DNA of 64,000 nt from Geomobilimonas luticola (GCF_018476905.1 NZ_JAHCVK010000011.1:41534-105533), one strand, 5' to 3'; positions 37,286-46,023 are shown, numbered from the stretch's first letter. Program-made: numbers and translations. Notes: generated by a model from the letters alone, not told the origin.

Positions 37286-38047
37286 TTATCCCTTGACGTC
37301 ATGACCGGGTTCGGCCACATAGGGTTGATGAAGCTTGACCGGCGTCCCTTTGCCGCGGACCCGCAGGTTCAGCATCTCCACCATGACGGAGAATGCCATG
37401 GCAAAGTAGATGTACCCTTTCGGTATGTGCATGTCAAGGCCGTCTCCCACCAGGGCAACGCCGATAAGGATGAGGAAGGAGAGGGCGAGCACCTTGATGG
37501 TCGGGTGCCGGTCGACGAAGGCGCTGATCCTGCCGGCAAAGAACATCATGAAACCCACCGCCAGCACGACGGCCGCCACCATGACCGCCAGGCGATTGGC
37601 CATCCCCAGCGCGGTGATGATGGAGTCGAGGGAAAAGACGATGTCCAGCAGCATGATCTGGACGAGGACGCTGGTAAACGATGCTGCCGTGCCGGCGGAT
37701 GAGTGCCCCTCTTCACCTTCCAGCTTCTCGTGGATTTCCAGCGTGCTTTTCCCCAGTAGAAAGAGCCCTCCTGCGATGAGGATGATGTCACGCCCCGATA
37801 TCTCCCAGTGGAGGAGCGAGAAGAGGGGGGTGGTGAGTCCCATGAGCCAGGAAAGAGAGAAGAGGAGTGCAACCCTGGTGATGAGCGCGAGCCCGAGACC
37901 GATGATCCGTGCCTTCTCCTGTTGATGGCGGGGGAGTTTTCCCGCCAGGATGGAGATGAAGATGATGTTGTCGATGCCGAGCACGATTTCCAGTGCGGTG
38001 AGTGTGGTAAGAGCCAGCCAGACCTGTGGATCCGTCAACCATTCCAT
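37286..38047 (-). CDS. TerC family membrane protein (YgdQ/YoaE-like)
   Basis: The 253-residue protein is the shorter TerC type: LTALEIVLGIDNIIFISILAGKLP near the N-terminus and MLLDIVFSLDSIITALGMA at about residue 130, each with the Asp-Asn or Asp-Ser pair on a membrane helix. TerC proteins are linked to Mn2+ efflux and metal loading of secreted proteins. A yybP-ykoY riboswitch and terminator lie directly upstream, so expression should rise with Mn2+. Confidence 0.91.
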   Translation of the reverse strand: MEWLTDPQVWLALTTLTALEIVLGIDNIIFISILAGKLPRHQQEKARIIGLGLALITRVALLFSLSWLMGLTTPLFSLLHWEISGRDIILIAGGLFLLGKSTLEIHEKLEGEEGHSSAGTAASFTSVLVQIMLLDIVFSLDSIITALGMANRLAVMVAAVVLAVGFMMFFAGRISAFVDRHPTIKVLALSFLILIGVALVGDGLDMHIPKGYIYFAMAFSVMVEMLNLRVRGKGTPVKLHQPYVAEPGHDVKG

Positions 38048-38113
38048 GCGACACCTCTTACGTGATTGAATTCAGAATCAGAGCTTGTTCAGTTCCAGCT
38101 GTGGACACGAACG

Positions 38114-38161
38114 AAAAAGACCTTTATCCATGGTGCGCGAACCGCCCTGGATAAAGGTCTT
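38114..38161 (-). terminator. Riboswitch-controlled intrinsic terminator
   Basis: On the minus strand a perfect 14-bp stem (AAGACCTTTATCCA / TGGATAAAGGTCTT) with a 17-base loop runs into a T-run. The 5' arm of the stem includes the last bases of the aptamer, so terminator and aptamer P1 helix cannot form together. Confidence 0.9.
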
Positions 38162-38263
38162 GCATGCGAAGGATCACGTCCTGTGCCCCGGGCCCGGGTG
38201 TTGCCACCGTCTTGACGGGCGTCGGGTCGGCCATTTATCCGGCCGATAGCTACTCCCCTTTAT
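38151..38263 (-). ncRNA. yybP-ykoY manganese riboswitch
   Basis: Minus-strand sequence carries both diagnostic conserved segments of the class: AAAGGGGAGTAGC at 38261-38249 and GCAAGACC at 38163-38156. P1 is formed by ATAAAGG (38263-38257) with CCTTTAT (38157-38151). The class binds Mn2+ directly and usually turns genes on. Here P1 competes with the terminator stem, which fits an ON switch for the TerC gene downstream. Confidence 0.93.
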
Positions 38264-38273
38264 TGCTCGTGGA

Positions 38274-38303
38274 ATGATACCCGCAGCAGCTTCCGCCTGT
38301 CAA
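38274..38303 (-). promoter_or_regulatory. Sigma-70 promoter of the riboswitch-TerC transcript
   Basis: TTGACA (complement of 38298-38303), an 18-base spacer and TATCAT (complement of 38274-38279) place the transcription start a few bases before the aptamer. Confidence 0.8.
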
Positions 38304-38398
38304 CAGGAAATTGCCACTTCGTCGGTTCGGGGGAATCGGGCCTTGCAATTTGCGGGTTAATCTTTTACCATCCCGGGGAGTGGTTCAAGGGGGAAATT

Positions 38399-38983
38399 GT
38401 GGATATGACCGTGTTTTTCAGCAGCTTTGGTATTATTTTCCTGGCAGAACTGGGGGACAAGACCCAGTTGACCGCCATGGCCCTTGCTACCAGGCACCCG
38501 TGGAAAAGGATATTCATCGGCATTGCCCTTGCCTTTGCCCTTCTCAATGTGGGGGCGGTGCTGGTCGGCAAGCTGCTGTTCGCGTTTCTCCCCCTGTTCT
38601 GGATCAAGCTCGTGTCCGGCGGGCTGTTTCTCTTCTTCGGGGTAAGCACGCTGCGGTCCGGCGGATTCGACGAAGAAGAGGAGGAGGCAGAAGAGCGGGA
38701 ACTCACGAGGCGGGGACCGGTGATCACCGCCTTCTTCATGATCCTCCTTGCGGAGTTGGGGGACAAGACCCAACTGGTCACCACCAGCCTGGCAGCACAG
38801 CACGAGTCGCTCCTGGCGGTATTTGCCGGTTCGACCCTGGCCCTCTGGGCGGTATCCCTGGTCGGCATCTTTGTCGGCAGGCAGCTGACCCGCTTCATTC
38901 CCCTTGCCTATGTCCACCGGGGAGCGGGAACCCTTTTTCTCATCTTCGGTGCGGTCATCCTCTACCAGGCTCTGGCCGGGTAA
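38399..38983 (+). CDS. UPF0016/GDT1 (TMEM165-like) putative Mn2+/Ca2+ transporter
   Basis: The 194-residue protein has two inverted halves, each with the ELGDKTQL signature (near residues 17 and 121), separated by an acidic loop (EEEEEAEERE). That is the standard six-helix GDT1 layout. Bacterial relatives such as MneA export Mn2+. It begins at a GTG (38399) after AGGGGG; an ATG two codons later is possible. It is divergent from the riboswitch-TerC unit. Confidence 0.92.
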   Translation: MDMTVFFSSFGIIFLAELGDKTQLTAMALATRHPWKRIFIGIALAFALLNVGAVLVGKLLFAFLPLFWIKLVSGGLFLFFGVSTLRSGGFDEEEEEAEERELTRRGPVITAFFMILLAELGDKTQLVTTSLAAQHESLLAVFAGSTLALWAVSLVGIFVGRQLTRFIPLAYVHRGAGTLFLIFGAVILYQALAG

Positions 38984-39041
38984 GGGAATCCGCTGGTACT
39001 GGCCTACAATGGGGAAAACTCTTTTGACCCGGCAGAGATAG

Positions 39042-39905
39042 ATGTCCAACAGATATATTGAAAAAGCCTTCCTCTACCTGCTTGCCCTCTCCGTGCTGCT
39101 CCACGTGGCGCTCTTTGCCGTCATCCTCCTGGCTCCCGAGAAAAAAACGGTGGCGAAACAGGAACCGGTGATGGTCGAACTTCAGGACTTGCCTCCTGTC
39201 AGCCAGCCATCTGCCAGGGATGAAAGGGCAGTCCGGCGCCAGTCAGACCAGTTTCGGCGTGTTCCCCGGGAGACCGCACCCAAGGGTGAGAGGGAGAGGG
39301 ATCGGGTAGCCGCCCCCCCCTCCAGGTCTGCGCCGGCCCAGCCCTTTCCCCCGCGGCAGGCTCCAGGGAGGGAGCGGGGTGAGAGTCGCCCCGCCGGGAA
39401 GGGAGAGGTGCCGGTCAAGGAATCTCCCCGCGGAGTGGACATCTTCAAGCCGAGGGCGCAACCGGGGCCGGACATTGCCCGGCTTATGCCGAGCGCCGAC
39501 AAGATGGCCCGACTGGAGGAGAGTTATCGGAAGAAATACGGACCAGAGGTGGCGGAGGGGGAAACCAGGTTTCTCAATACCGACGATATCATGTTCGGCT
39601 CGTTCCTGCGCCGGTTCGAGACAGCGGTCTACGGGGTCTGGCGCTATCCCCAGGAGGCGGCCCAGCTTGGCATCGAGGGGGTTACGCCGGTGAGGATAAC
39701 CTTCAACCGGCAGGGAGAAATCGAGAAGGTGGAAATTCTCGAGAGTTCAGGAAGTCGAATTCTGGACAACGAGGTCCTGCGCACCCTGCGGATGGTCGGG
39801 CCGATAGGCGGCTTTCCCCGTGGTTACGACAAGGATCAGTTCAACCTGATCGCCTTTTTCCAGTACGGGATCACCCGGGGGGGACGTCGCGGCACGTTGC
39901 GCTGA
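39042..39905 (+). CDS. Energy transducer TonB family protein
   Basis: The 287-residue protein has an N-terminal signal-anchor helix (YLLALSVLLHVALFAVILLAPEKK), a Pro/Arg-rich periplasmic spacer (~50-150), and a TonB C-terminal domain (~190-287; GVTPVRITFNRQGEIEKVEILESSGSRILDNEVLRTLR). It couples inner-membrane energy to outer-membrane receptors. ExbB and ExbD are not adjacent, so they must be elsewhere. Whether it partners a specific receptor cannot be judged here. Confidence 0.88.
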   Translation: MSNRYIEKAFLYLLALSVLLHVALFAVILLAPEKKTVAKQEPVMVELQDLPPVSQPSARDERAVRRQSDQFRRVPRETAPKGERERDRVAAPPSRSAPAQPFPPRQAPGRERGESRPAGKGEVPVKESPRGVDIFKPRAQPGPDIARLMPSADKMARLEESYRKKYGPEVAEGETRFLNTDDIMFGSFLRRFETAVYGVWRYPQEAAQLGIEGVTPVRITFNRQGEIEKVEILESSGSRILDNEVLRTLRMVGPIGGFPRGYDKDQFNLIAFFQYGITRGGRRGTLR

Positions 39906-39939
39906 CGGAGAGCAGAGGCAGTGCAGCATGGAGGGGAAA

Positions 39940-39971
39940 TTGGGAGGGGGGAGAAATCCCTCCATTTTATT
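39940..39971. terminator. Hairpin between tonB and galU genes
   Basis: GGAGGG pairs with CCCTCC across a short A-rich loop and is followed by ATTTTATTT, placed between two convergent genes. Probably terminates the TonB transcript. Confidence 0.6.
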
Positions 39972-40833
39972 TGGCCAGCTTTTCCTTCAGGAATTTCCGG
40001 AACTCGCCGTTGAACTCCTCCCGTTTCAAAGCCAGGTCGACCGTGGCCTTCAGGAATCCCAGCTTGTCGCCGCAGTCGTGGCGAACCCCCTCGAACAGGC
40101 AGCCGTAGATCGCTTCGTCCTTGGCCAGATTGACGAGGGCGTCGGTCAACTGAATCTCCCCCCCCTTGCCCGGCTCCTGTTTTTCCAGGATCGGAAAGAT
40201 GTCCGGCGTCAGGATATAGCGGCCGATGATGGCCATATCCGACGGAGCGTCCTTCGGTTTCGGTTTCTCCACCAGGTCGGTGACTTCGTAAACCCGGTCA
40301 GTTATATGGTTGGCCTTGACGCAGCCGTAAGAGGCGATGTTTGCCATCGGCACTTTTTCCAAGGCGAGCACGGTCCCCCGGTATTTCCGGTAGACCTCCA
40401 GAAGCTGGCCGAGGCAGGGTTTTTCGGCGTCGATGATGTCGTCACCCAGGAGGACGGCGAACGGTTCGTCACCCACGAAGTCCCGGGCGCAGAGGATGGC
40501 ATGGCCTAGTCCGAGCGCCTGTTTCTGGCGGACGTAGAAGATGTTGACCATTTCGGCGATATGCCGCATCTGGGAGAGTTCAACGTCCTTCCCCTTTTCG
40601 TAGAGGAGCGCTTCCAACTCGAAGGAGATGTCGAAGTGGTCTTCGAGCGCCCGCTTGTTCCGGCCGGTGACAAAGAGTATCTGCTCGATTCCCGCAGCCA
40701 CCGCCTCCTCCACCACGTACTGCACGAGAGGCTTGTCGATGAGGGGGAGCATCTCCTTGGGGGTTGACTTGGTGGCGGGGAGGAACCGGGTGCCGAGCCC
40801 TGCCACGGGGAATACCGCTTTCTTTATCTGCAT
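39967..40833 (-). CDS. galU: UTP--glucose-1-phosphate uridylyltransferase
   Basis: The 288-residue protein has the nucleotidyltransferase signature VFPVAGLGTRFLPATKSTPKEMLPLIDKPLVQYVVEEA. It also has FVTGRNKRALEDHFD, LGDDIIDAE and DLVEKPKPKDAPSD. It makes UDP-glucose for polysaccharide and trehalose synthesis. Its stop is independent; its ATG abuts the stop of metF, whose coding end is at 40833, so the two are adjacent in one leftward unit. Confidence 0.95.
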   Translation of the reverse strand: MQIKKAVFPVAGLGTRFLPATKSTPKEMLPLIDKPLVQYVVEEAVAAGIEQILFVTGRNKRALEDHFDISFELEALLYEKGKDVELSQMRHIAEMVNIFYVRQKQALGLGHAILCARDFVGDEPFAVLLGDDIIDAEKPCLGQLLEVYRKYRGTVLALEKVPMANIASYGCVKANHITDRVYEVTDLVEKPKPKDAPSDMAIIGRYILTPDIFPILEKQEPGKGGEIQLTDALVNLAKDEAIYGCLFEGVRHDCGDKLGFLKATVDLALKREEFNGEFRKFLKEKLAK

Positions 40834-41702
40834 CAGCGTATCTCCTTGATGATGTCCGGAATAAGCTCTTCCCTTCCCATGGCCATGACATGGATGCCGT
40901 CGCAGTGCCGGCGGGCAGCCGCCGCGAGTCGGGCGGCGATTTCCACCCCCTTGGCGGCCGGGTCGGAAGCCTCCTCCAATTCGGTAACGATGTGGTCGGG
41001 TACCCTGAGTCCCGGGATGTGCAGGGTCATGTAGCGGGCCATGCCGGCGGACTTGAGGAGGATGACGCCGGCGATGACCTTGACGCCGAGGGGGCTGACG
41101 GCCGTGGTGAATGCGGCCAGCCGGTCCGGGTCGAAGATGGCCTGGGTCTGGAAGAAGCGGGCCCCGGCGGCGGCCTTTTTCTGCAGTTTGAAGAGGGTCA
41201 GCTCGAACGGTTCTGCCTCCGGTGCCGCGGCGGCGCCGGCGAAGAAGGACGGAGCACCGTTAAGCCGCGTGCCGGCCAGGTCGAAACCGCTTGCCAGAGT
41301 GGAGATCGTCTGGAGGAGCTGGACCGAATCCAGGTCGAAGACCGGCTTCCCTTGCCGGTGGTCGCCGAAGGAGATGTGGTCGCCGGTGAGCGCCAGGATG
41401 GTGCTGACCCCGAGGGCCGCCGCACCGAGCAGGTCGCTCTGCAGCGCCATCCGGTTCCGGTCGCGGCAGGTGACCTGGTAGACCGGCTCGATCCCCTCCC
41501 GGACCAAAAGCGCCGCCACCGCCAGGGGGGCGATGCGCATGTTGGCTCCCTGGTTGTCGGTGACATTGATGGCGTCAACCTGTCCCTTCAGGACCCGGGC
41601 CTTGGCGAGGAATTCTCCGCAGTCGACCCCCTTGGGGGGACAGACCTCGGAAGTGACGACGAAGTCACCGGCGGCAAGTTTTTGCTGGAGTTGCGAAGTC
41701 AT
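40833..41702 (-). CDS. metF: Methylenetetrahydrofolate reductase
   Basis: The 289-residue TIM-barrel protein has VTSEVCPPKGVDCGEFLAKARVL, INVTDNQGANMRIAPLAVAALL, LALTGDHISFGD and RFFQTQAIFDPD, characteristic of MTHFR. It reduces 5,10-methylene-THF to 5-methyl-THF. It is paired with a MetV-like Fe-S/zinc protein encoded immediately upstream (3-bp gap), the arrangement seen in acetogens and Geobacter. Confidence 0.94.
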   Translation of the reverse strand: MTSQLQQKLAAGDFVVTSEVCPPKGVDCGEFLAKARVLKGQVDAINVTDNQGANMRIAPLAVAALLVREGIEPVYQVTCRDRNRMALQSDLLGAAALGVSTILALTGDHISFGDHRQGKPVFDLDSVQLLQTISTLASGFDLAGTRLNGAPSFFAGAAAAPEAEPFELTLFKLQKKAAAGARFFQTQAIFDPDRLAAFTTAVSPLGVKVIAGVILLKSAGMARYMTLHIPGLRVPDHIVTELEEASDPAAKGVEIAARLAAAARRHCDGIHVMAMGREELIPDIIKEIR

Positions 41703-41705
41703 GCG

Positions 41706-42353
41706 TTATTTGTCCAGCTTCAGTTTCCCCGGCTTGAGCATCCGGGAGAAATCCTTGCCGGGGGCGATTTTTTTCAGGTTCTCCGTCGCCTGCTGTTCCT
41801 TGAGGCGCTGGTATATCTGGTGCCAGACGCATTCCGCCTCCGGGTCGGTTTCACAGCGCCCCTGGTCCATGCCGCCACAGGGGCCGTTGAGAAGCCCCTT
41901 GGGACAGACGGTCACCGGGCAGATGCCGGCGGTTTCGGTGAGAATGCACTCGCCGCAGAGGGAACAGCGCTGCTCGAACTGGCCGAAACGCCGGATATTG
42001 CCGAGGAACAGCGTGTCGGCTCCGGCAATGGCCGGCTTGCCGGCACTGGCGGCTATTGACTGGACACCGGCGCCACAGGCGAGTACGAGAAGGGCGTCGG
42101 CCTCGTCAACTATCTCCTTCCTGGCCCGCAGGTCGCGGCCGACCCGCAGCATGTGGCAGGCCTCGTCGATGACGACGGAGCCGGTCACCTCCTTGCCGGC
42201 AGAGGTGAGGGATTCCTGCATCTGCCAGATCTCTTCCTCTCCCCCCGATTTGCAGACCGTGGCGCACTTGGCGCAACCGACCAGAAAGACACGTGAATGT
42301 CCGTCGAGGCTGGCGAGGATATCTTCGAGCGGTTTCTGTTTGCTGACGATCAT
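41706..42353 (-). CDS. metV: MetV-like methylenetetrahydrofolate reductase partner (MTHFR_C domain)
   Basis: The 215-residue protein is Cys-rich: VGCAKCATVCKSGG near the N-terminus, then CSLCGECILTETAGICPVTVCPKGLLNGPCGGMDQGRCE. These match MetV/MTHFR_C proteins, which bind a metal cluster and carry electrons or stabilise MetF. GHS-type one-carbon genes follow: metF downstream, folD upstream by ~77 bp. Confidence 0.86.
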   Translation of the reverse strand: MIVSKQKPLEDILASLDGHSRVFLVGCAKCATVCKSGGEEEIWQMQESLTSAGKEVTGSVVIDEACHMLRVGRDLRARKEIVDEADALLVLACGAGVQSIAASAGKPAIAGADTLFLGNIRRFGQFEQRCSLCGECILTETAGICPVTVCPKGLLNGPCGGMDQGRCETDPEAECVWHQIYQRLKEQQATENLKKIAPGKDFSRMLKPGKLKLDK

Positions 42354-42429
42354 AGAACCTCGGGCTAGGGGCTATAGGCACCGGGCTATGGGGAGGGAAG
42401 GTCTACACCTGTCTACCCAGGATTTACAC

Positions 42430-43290
42430 CTATTGCCTATTGCCTATTGCCTGCCGTTTGGCCGACTCCACGGTGTTGTAGAGGAGCATGGTGATGGTCA
42501 TGGGCCCCACTCCGCCGGGGACCGGCGTGATGGCGGCGGCCCGTTCACTGGCGGCGGCGTACTCCACGTCTCCCACGAGCTTCCTGTCGCCGACCCGGTT
42601 CACCCCCACGTCGATGACCACCGCTCCCGGCTTGACCCACTCCCCTTTGATCATTTCCGGCACTCCGACGGCGGCGATGACGACGTCGGCCTGTCCCACT
42701 TTTGCGGCCAGGTCACGGGTCCGTGAGTGACAGATGGTAACGGTTGCGTGCTGCTGCAGGCACATGAGGGCGACCGGCTTGCCGACGATGTTGGAGCGGC
42801 CGACCACCACCACGTCCTTCCCCTTCAGGTCAACCCCCGTCTCCTTCAGCATGATCATGACGCCATAGGGGGTGCAGGGTTGAAAGAGGGGCTTGCCGAC
42901 CACCAGTCGGCCGACGTTGTAGGGATGGAAGCCGTCCACATCCTTGGTTGGAGAGATGGCCTCCAGCACTTTCTCCGTGTCGATCTGTTTCGGGAGGGGA
43001 AGCTGGACCAGGATGCCGTGGATGCGCGGGTCACGGTTCAGCTTGTCAATGAGTGCCAGGAGGTCCGTCTCGCTTGTCTCCGCCGGCAGCTTGTGCTCGT
43101 CGGAAAAAATCCCCACGTCCTGGCAGGCCTTTTCCTTCATGCTGACATAGACCTTGCTGGCCGGATCCTCTCCCACCAGCACCACCGCCAGTCCTGGCTG
43201 GATCCCCTGGCCGGCAAGGATTTTCACGTCATTGGCTATTTCGCCGCGGATCTTGGCCGCAATGGCTTTTCCGTCGATGATCTGGGCCAC
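42430..43290 (-). CDS. folD: Bifunctional methylene-THF dehydrogenase/methenyl-THF cyclohydrolase
   Basis: The 286-residue protein has [67 protein letters not shown] and [17 protein letters not shown] end motifs ([17 protein letters not shown]). It oxidises 5,10-methylene-THF and hydrolyses methenyl-THF. The open frame reaches back to 43485, but a GTG at 43290 with GGAGGG is the natural start. The 3' end overlaps a short ATTGCCT tandem repeat encoding the last residues (KRQAIGNRQ). Confidence 0.95.
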   Translation of the reverse strand: MAQIIDGKAIAAKIRGEIANDVKILAGQGIQPGLAVVLVGEDPASKVYVSMKEKACQDVGIFSDEHKLPAETSETDLLALIDKLNRDPRIHGILVQLPLPKQIDTEKVLEAISPTKDVDGFHPYNVGRLVVGKPLFQPCTPYGVMIMLKETGVDLKGKDVVVVGRSNIVGKPVALMCLQQHATVTICHSRTRDLAAKVGQADVVIAAVGVPEMIKGEWVKPGAVVIDVGVNRVGDRKLVGDVEYAAASERAAAITPVPGGVGPMTITMLLYNTVESAKRQAIGNRQ

Positions 43291-43367
43291 AGTCGTACTC
43301 CCTCCATGCGTTGTAATGTCCGGGAATAATAGAAAACGGGGGGGGATTTGTAAAGCCTTTTCGGGAC

Positions 43368-43400
43368 AAAAAAATCCTCCGGAGGTGGAGGATTCTTTTT
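43368..43400 (-). terminator. Rho-independent terminator after the FmdB-family gene
   Basis: On the minus strand AATCCTCC pairs with GGAGGATT and is followed by a T-run; the plus strand also ends in five T residues, so it may act in both directions. It lies just after the zinc-ribbon gene and before folD. Confidence 0.82.
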
Positions 43401-43426
43401 CGTGCCGCAGGGTTAGCGGTATCGGC

Positions 43427-43675
43427 TCAGGCGGCGGCTGACGGACAGCCGGCGCAACTGCCGCCCGACGGACAGGTCGGGGCATCGGAGCTTTTGCTGC
43501 TGCCGTACCCTTCGGTATACCAGCCGCCCCCTTTGAGGCTGAACGCGGTACTGGAGATGAGCTTTCTCACCGTGCCTCCACAGGCGGGGCATTCGGTGGC
43601 CGGCTCATCGGAAAATTTCTGGCGCAGTTCGAAGGTGTTGTTGCAGGCAGTGCACTGGTACTCGTAGACGGGCAT
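43427..43675 (-). CDS. FmdB family zinc-ribbon protein
   Basis: The 82-residue protein starts [16 protein letters not shown] and continues with [26 protein letters not shown], the two CxxC pairs of the FmdB zinc ribbon. The tail is Ser/Cys-rich ([15 protein letters not shown]). FmdB was named for a regulatory role at formamidase genes; the wider family has no confirmed function. It is separated from folD by a terminator. Confidence 0.92.
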   Translation of the reverse strand: MPVYEYQCTACNNTFELRQKFSDEPATECPACGGTVRKLISSTAFSLKGGGWYTEGYGSSKSSDAPTCPSGGSCAGCPSAAA

Positions 43676-43780
43676 GGATCGACGTCCTCCTCAAAACTAT
43701 TGATTCGTCGGGTTATTTCCGGAGCTTTAAATATAATGGAGCGGGGTCCGGTTTGTCAAGGGGCCCGATGCGCTCCACCC

Positions 43781-44245
43781 TCAGGCGAGGAGGGAGTCGG
43801 CAAGAGCGAAGAGGAGGCGGGAGCGGTAGATGACACCCGATACCTTGCCGTCCCGGACCACCGGTATGCGTTGAAAGCGGTTGGCTACGAACAGGTCTGC
43901 AACGTCAAGGAGCTGGGCGTCCTCGGTGACCGAGATGGCCTGCCAGTCCATGATGTCGGAGACCTTTTTCCCCTTGATCCCGGCGCAGAGGGTGGCGTAG
44001 AACTCCGCCGATTCATTTCCGGGCCGGCCTGTCCCGTTCGCCTCCGTTCCCAGGGCCTTGAGAATGGAGAGGGGGGAAAGTATTCCGGCGAGTTCTCCGT
44101 TGTCATTCACCACCACAAGGCCGGGTGCGGCGTTCATGTAGCTCTCGTCGCCGAAGTTCTTGTGCAGGATGCGTACTGCCTCGCCGACGGGGGCGTGGAG
44201 CGAAATCATGGGGAAATCGGTGATCATAATGTCGCGGGCTTTCAT
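43781..44245 (-). CDS. CBS domain-pair protein
   Basis: The 154-residue protein is essentially two CBS modules: ARDIMITDFPMISLHAPVGEAVRILHKNFGDESYMNAAPGLVVVNDNGELAGILSPLSIL and VSDIMDWQAISVTEDAQLLDVADLFVANRFQRIPVVRDGKVSGVIYRSRLL. Such stand-alone pairs bind adenine nucleotides and act as regulators of partner proteins. It lies 18 bp after the DUF167 gene in a leftward operon. Confidence 0.9.
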   Translation of the reverse strand: MKARDIMITDFPMISLHAPVGEAVRILHKNFGDESYMNAAPGLVVVNDNGELAGILSPLSILKALGTEANGTGRPGNESAEFYATLCAGIKGKKVSDIMDWQAISVTEDAQLLDVADLFVANRFQRIPVVRDGKVSGVIYRSRLLFALADSLLA

Positions 44246-44263
44246 GGTGCGAACTCCAGTGAT

Positions 44264-44572
44264 TTAATTGAGGAGGGCGAGAACTGCATCGCGCCCGATG
44301 CCGGTTATCTGTACCGTCTTGTGGCGCGATCTGGCACCTGCAATGATGGTTACCCGGGATTTCGCCACGCCGAGGAGCTTGGCAAGAAACTCCTGGCAGA
44401 GCCTGTTTGCCGCGTCGTCCACCGGCGGTGAAGTCAGGCGCAGCTTGAGCTCTTCTCCCTGCACGCCGCACAGCTCGGTTCGGGAGGCGCGGGGCTGGAC
44501 ATGCACGGAAAAGACGACACCGGCGCCGGTTTCGGTGATTTTCAGAAGAGCATCGCCCGTTTCACGCTTCAT
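44264..44572 (-). CDS. DUF167/YggU family protein
   Basis: The 102-residue protein matches YggU: GVVFSVHVQPRASRTELCGVQGEELKLRLTSPPVDDAANRLCQEFLAKLLGVAKSRVTIIAGARSRHKTVQI. The fold is known structurally but has no assigned activity. It overlaps the divIVA gene by 11 bp. Together with yggT and divIVA it forms a cluster common in bacteria near cell-division genes. Confidence 0.92.
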   Translation of the reverse strand: MKRETGDALLKITETGAGVVFSVHVQPRASRTELCGVQGEELKLRLTSPPVDDAANRLCQEFLAKLLGVAKSRVTIIAGARSRHKTVQITGIGRDAVLALLN

Positions 44573-45011
44573 CGATGTTCAGCATTTTGTAGTGCGAGTC
44601 GAGCAGTGATTTGAACGACGTTTCGAACTGCAGCTTTTCCCTGCGCAGGTCCTGTATCTGGCTGTTCAGTTGGGCGAGCCTTTTTTCCGCATCGATCAGG
44701 ATGCGCTCTGCCTTCAGTTCAGCCTCGGAGATAAGGAGACTCGCTTCCTTCTGGGAGTTTGCCTTCATCTCTTCGGTGACCCGCTGGGCCGCGAGCATGG
44801 TTTCGCGCAGCTTTCCTTCCCGTTCGGTCATCTCTTCCCGTTCGGCGGCCAGCCGGTGTGCCTGTTCCTTCAGGTCGTTGTTTTCCCGGAGCAGGTCTTC
44901 CATCTCGTGGGATACGGTTTGCAGAAAGCTGTCCACTTCCTCCGGGTCGAGTCCCCCGAACATCTTTCCCTTGAACTGCTGCTGCTGTATATCCAGAGGC
45001 GTAATTTTCAC
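44562..45011 (-). CDS. divIVA: DivIVA domain-containing coiled-coil protein
   Basis: The 149-residue protein starts with the DivIVA membrane-binding motif MKITPLDIQQQQFKGKMFGGLDPEEVDSFLQTVSHEMEDLLREN and continues as a long coiled coil (heptads through ~140). DivIVA-type proteins recognise curved membrane and organise poles or septa. Its ATG is overlapped by the yggT stop (45008-45011), so the two are translationally coupled. Confidence 0.92.
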   Translation of the reverse strand: MKITPLDIQQQQFKGKMFGGLDPEEVDSFLQTVSHEMEDLLRENNDLKEQAHRLAAEREEMTEREGKLRETMLAAQRVTEEMKANSQKEASLLISEAELKAERILIDAEKRLAQLNSQIQDLRREKLQFETSFKSLLDSHYKMLNIDEA

Positions 45012-45325
45012 GGCAGTCCCCCTCCGCTCATTTTCAATCGATAGCCAAATTCATAGATGGAACTGATGGCAAATTTCTGGAGAAAGTAGATGCCCAGGAG
45101 TATCACGAGCGGCGAGAGATCGAGTCCACCCATGTCGGGGAGGACCCTGCGGACCCGGGAAAGGAGAGGCTCGGTTGCCCGGTAGAGGAACCTGACGATC
45201 GGATTGTAGGGGTCGGGATTGACCCAGGAGATGATCGCCCTGCCGATGATGACATACATGTAGATGGTGAGGAGGATGTCGGCAACCTTGGCGACGGCAA
45301 TGAGGAAATTGGCTACTACAAACAT
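45008..45325 (-). CDS. YggT family membrane protein
   Basis: The 105-residue protein has two YggT-type hydrophobic segments around VIIGRAIISWVNPDPYNPIVRFLYRATEPLLSRVRRVLPD and SPLVILLGIYFLQKF. YggT proteins sit in the inner membrane and are linked to osmotic-shock tolerance and division-gene neighbourhoods. ATG at 45325 has AAGGGG seven bases upstream and is preferred to one 30 bases earlier. First gene of the yggT-divIVA-yggU-CBS operon. Confidence 0.9.
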   Translation of the reverse strand: MFVVANFLIAVAKVADILLTIYMYVIIGRAIISWVNPDPYNPIVRFLYRATEPLLSRVRRVLPDMGGLDLSPLVILLGIYFLQKFAISSIYEFGYRLKMSGGGLP

Positions 45326-45522
45326 TGGGTGCCCCTTTGTGCATGTCTCGGACAACCCGCAATTTATACAGAAGATTCAATGGCGTGTCAAGTTCAACAA
45401 CCCCTCGCGCGTGACCCGTCGCAACTTTACAGTCACAGGGGGGAGTGATATAGTTGGATGCAAGATTTGTTTGTTCTCATCAAAATTTTGATCAAGATTG
45501 CTGAACGTACAAGGAGCGCGTC

Positions 45523-46023
45523 ATGGAGGCCGTTTTTTCGCTCAAGTCGGTGCGTGAATTTTCTCCGCAAGCGGTGCCTGAGGCTCTTATCAGGGATATC
45601 CTCAAGGAAGTCATGCACATGCCGGTTACGGGCCAGCAACGGCCATGGCAATTCGTGGTCATTAACGACCGTGGCATTCTGGGGCGGATTCCCGGATTTC
45701 TGTCGTCGGCCCATCTGGTCAGGGAGGCTCCGGTTGCTGTGGTCGTCTGTTACGACACCAGGCTGGGTGAAGACAAGGAGGTCTGGTTCCGCGACTGCAC
45801 GACTGCCGCGGAGATAATCCTCATCGTGGCCAGGGCCCGCAGCCTGGGGGGGATATGTCTGAGCATCCACCCCTTGCCGGAGCGTGTGGCCGGCATGCAG
45901 CAGCTCCTTGGTCTGCCTGACAGCATCATTCCCGTTTCACTGGTCCCCCTCGGTTATCCGCGGGAACGGGACCAGCCATCCGGGCGGTTCGATGGCCGTC
46001 GCGTCCATTATAACCGCTGGTAG
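45523..46023 (+). CDS. Nitroreductase family FMN protein
   Basis: The 166-residue protein matches small nitroreductases: SVREFSPQAVPEALIRDILKEVMHMPVTGQQRPWQFVVIND near the N-terminus and ARSLGGICLSIHPLPERVAGMQQLLGLPDSIIPVSLVPLGYP near the end. It should bind FMN and reduce quinone-like or nitro compounds with NAD(P)H. The substrate is not evident. GGAGCGCGTC precedes the ATG. A strong terminator follows 27 bp after the stop. Confidence 0.9.
   Translation: MEAVFSLKSVREFSPQAVPEALIRDILKEVMHMPVTGQQRPWQFVVINDRGILGRIPGFLSSAHLVREAPVAVVVCYDTRLGEDKEVWFRDCTTAAEIILIVARARSLGGICLSIHPLPERVAGMQQLLGLPDSIIPVSLVPLGYPRERDQPSGRFDGRRVHYNRW

Noticed and set aside
42425..42450. Tandem ATTGCCT repeat at the end of folD as a phase-variation tract
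   Set aside because: Only three to four copies; it encodes the last residues of folD and a change would merely alter the C-terminus.
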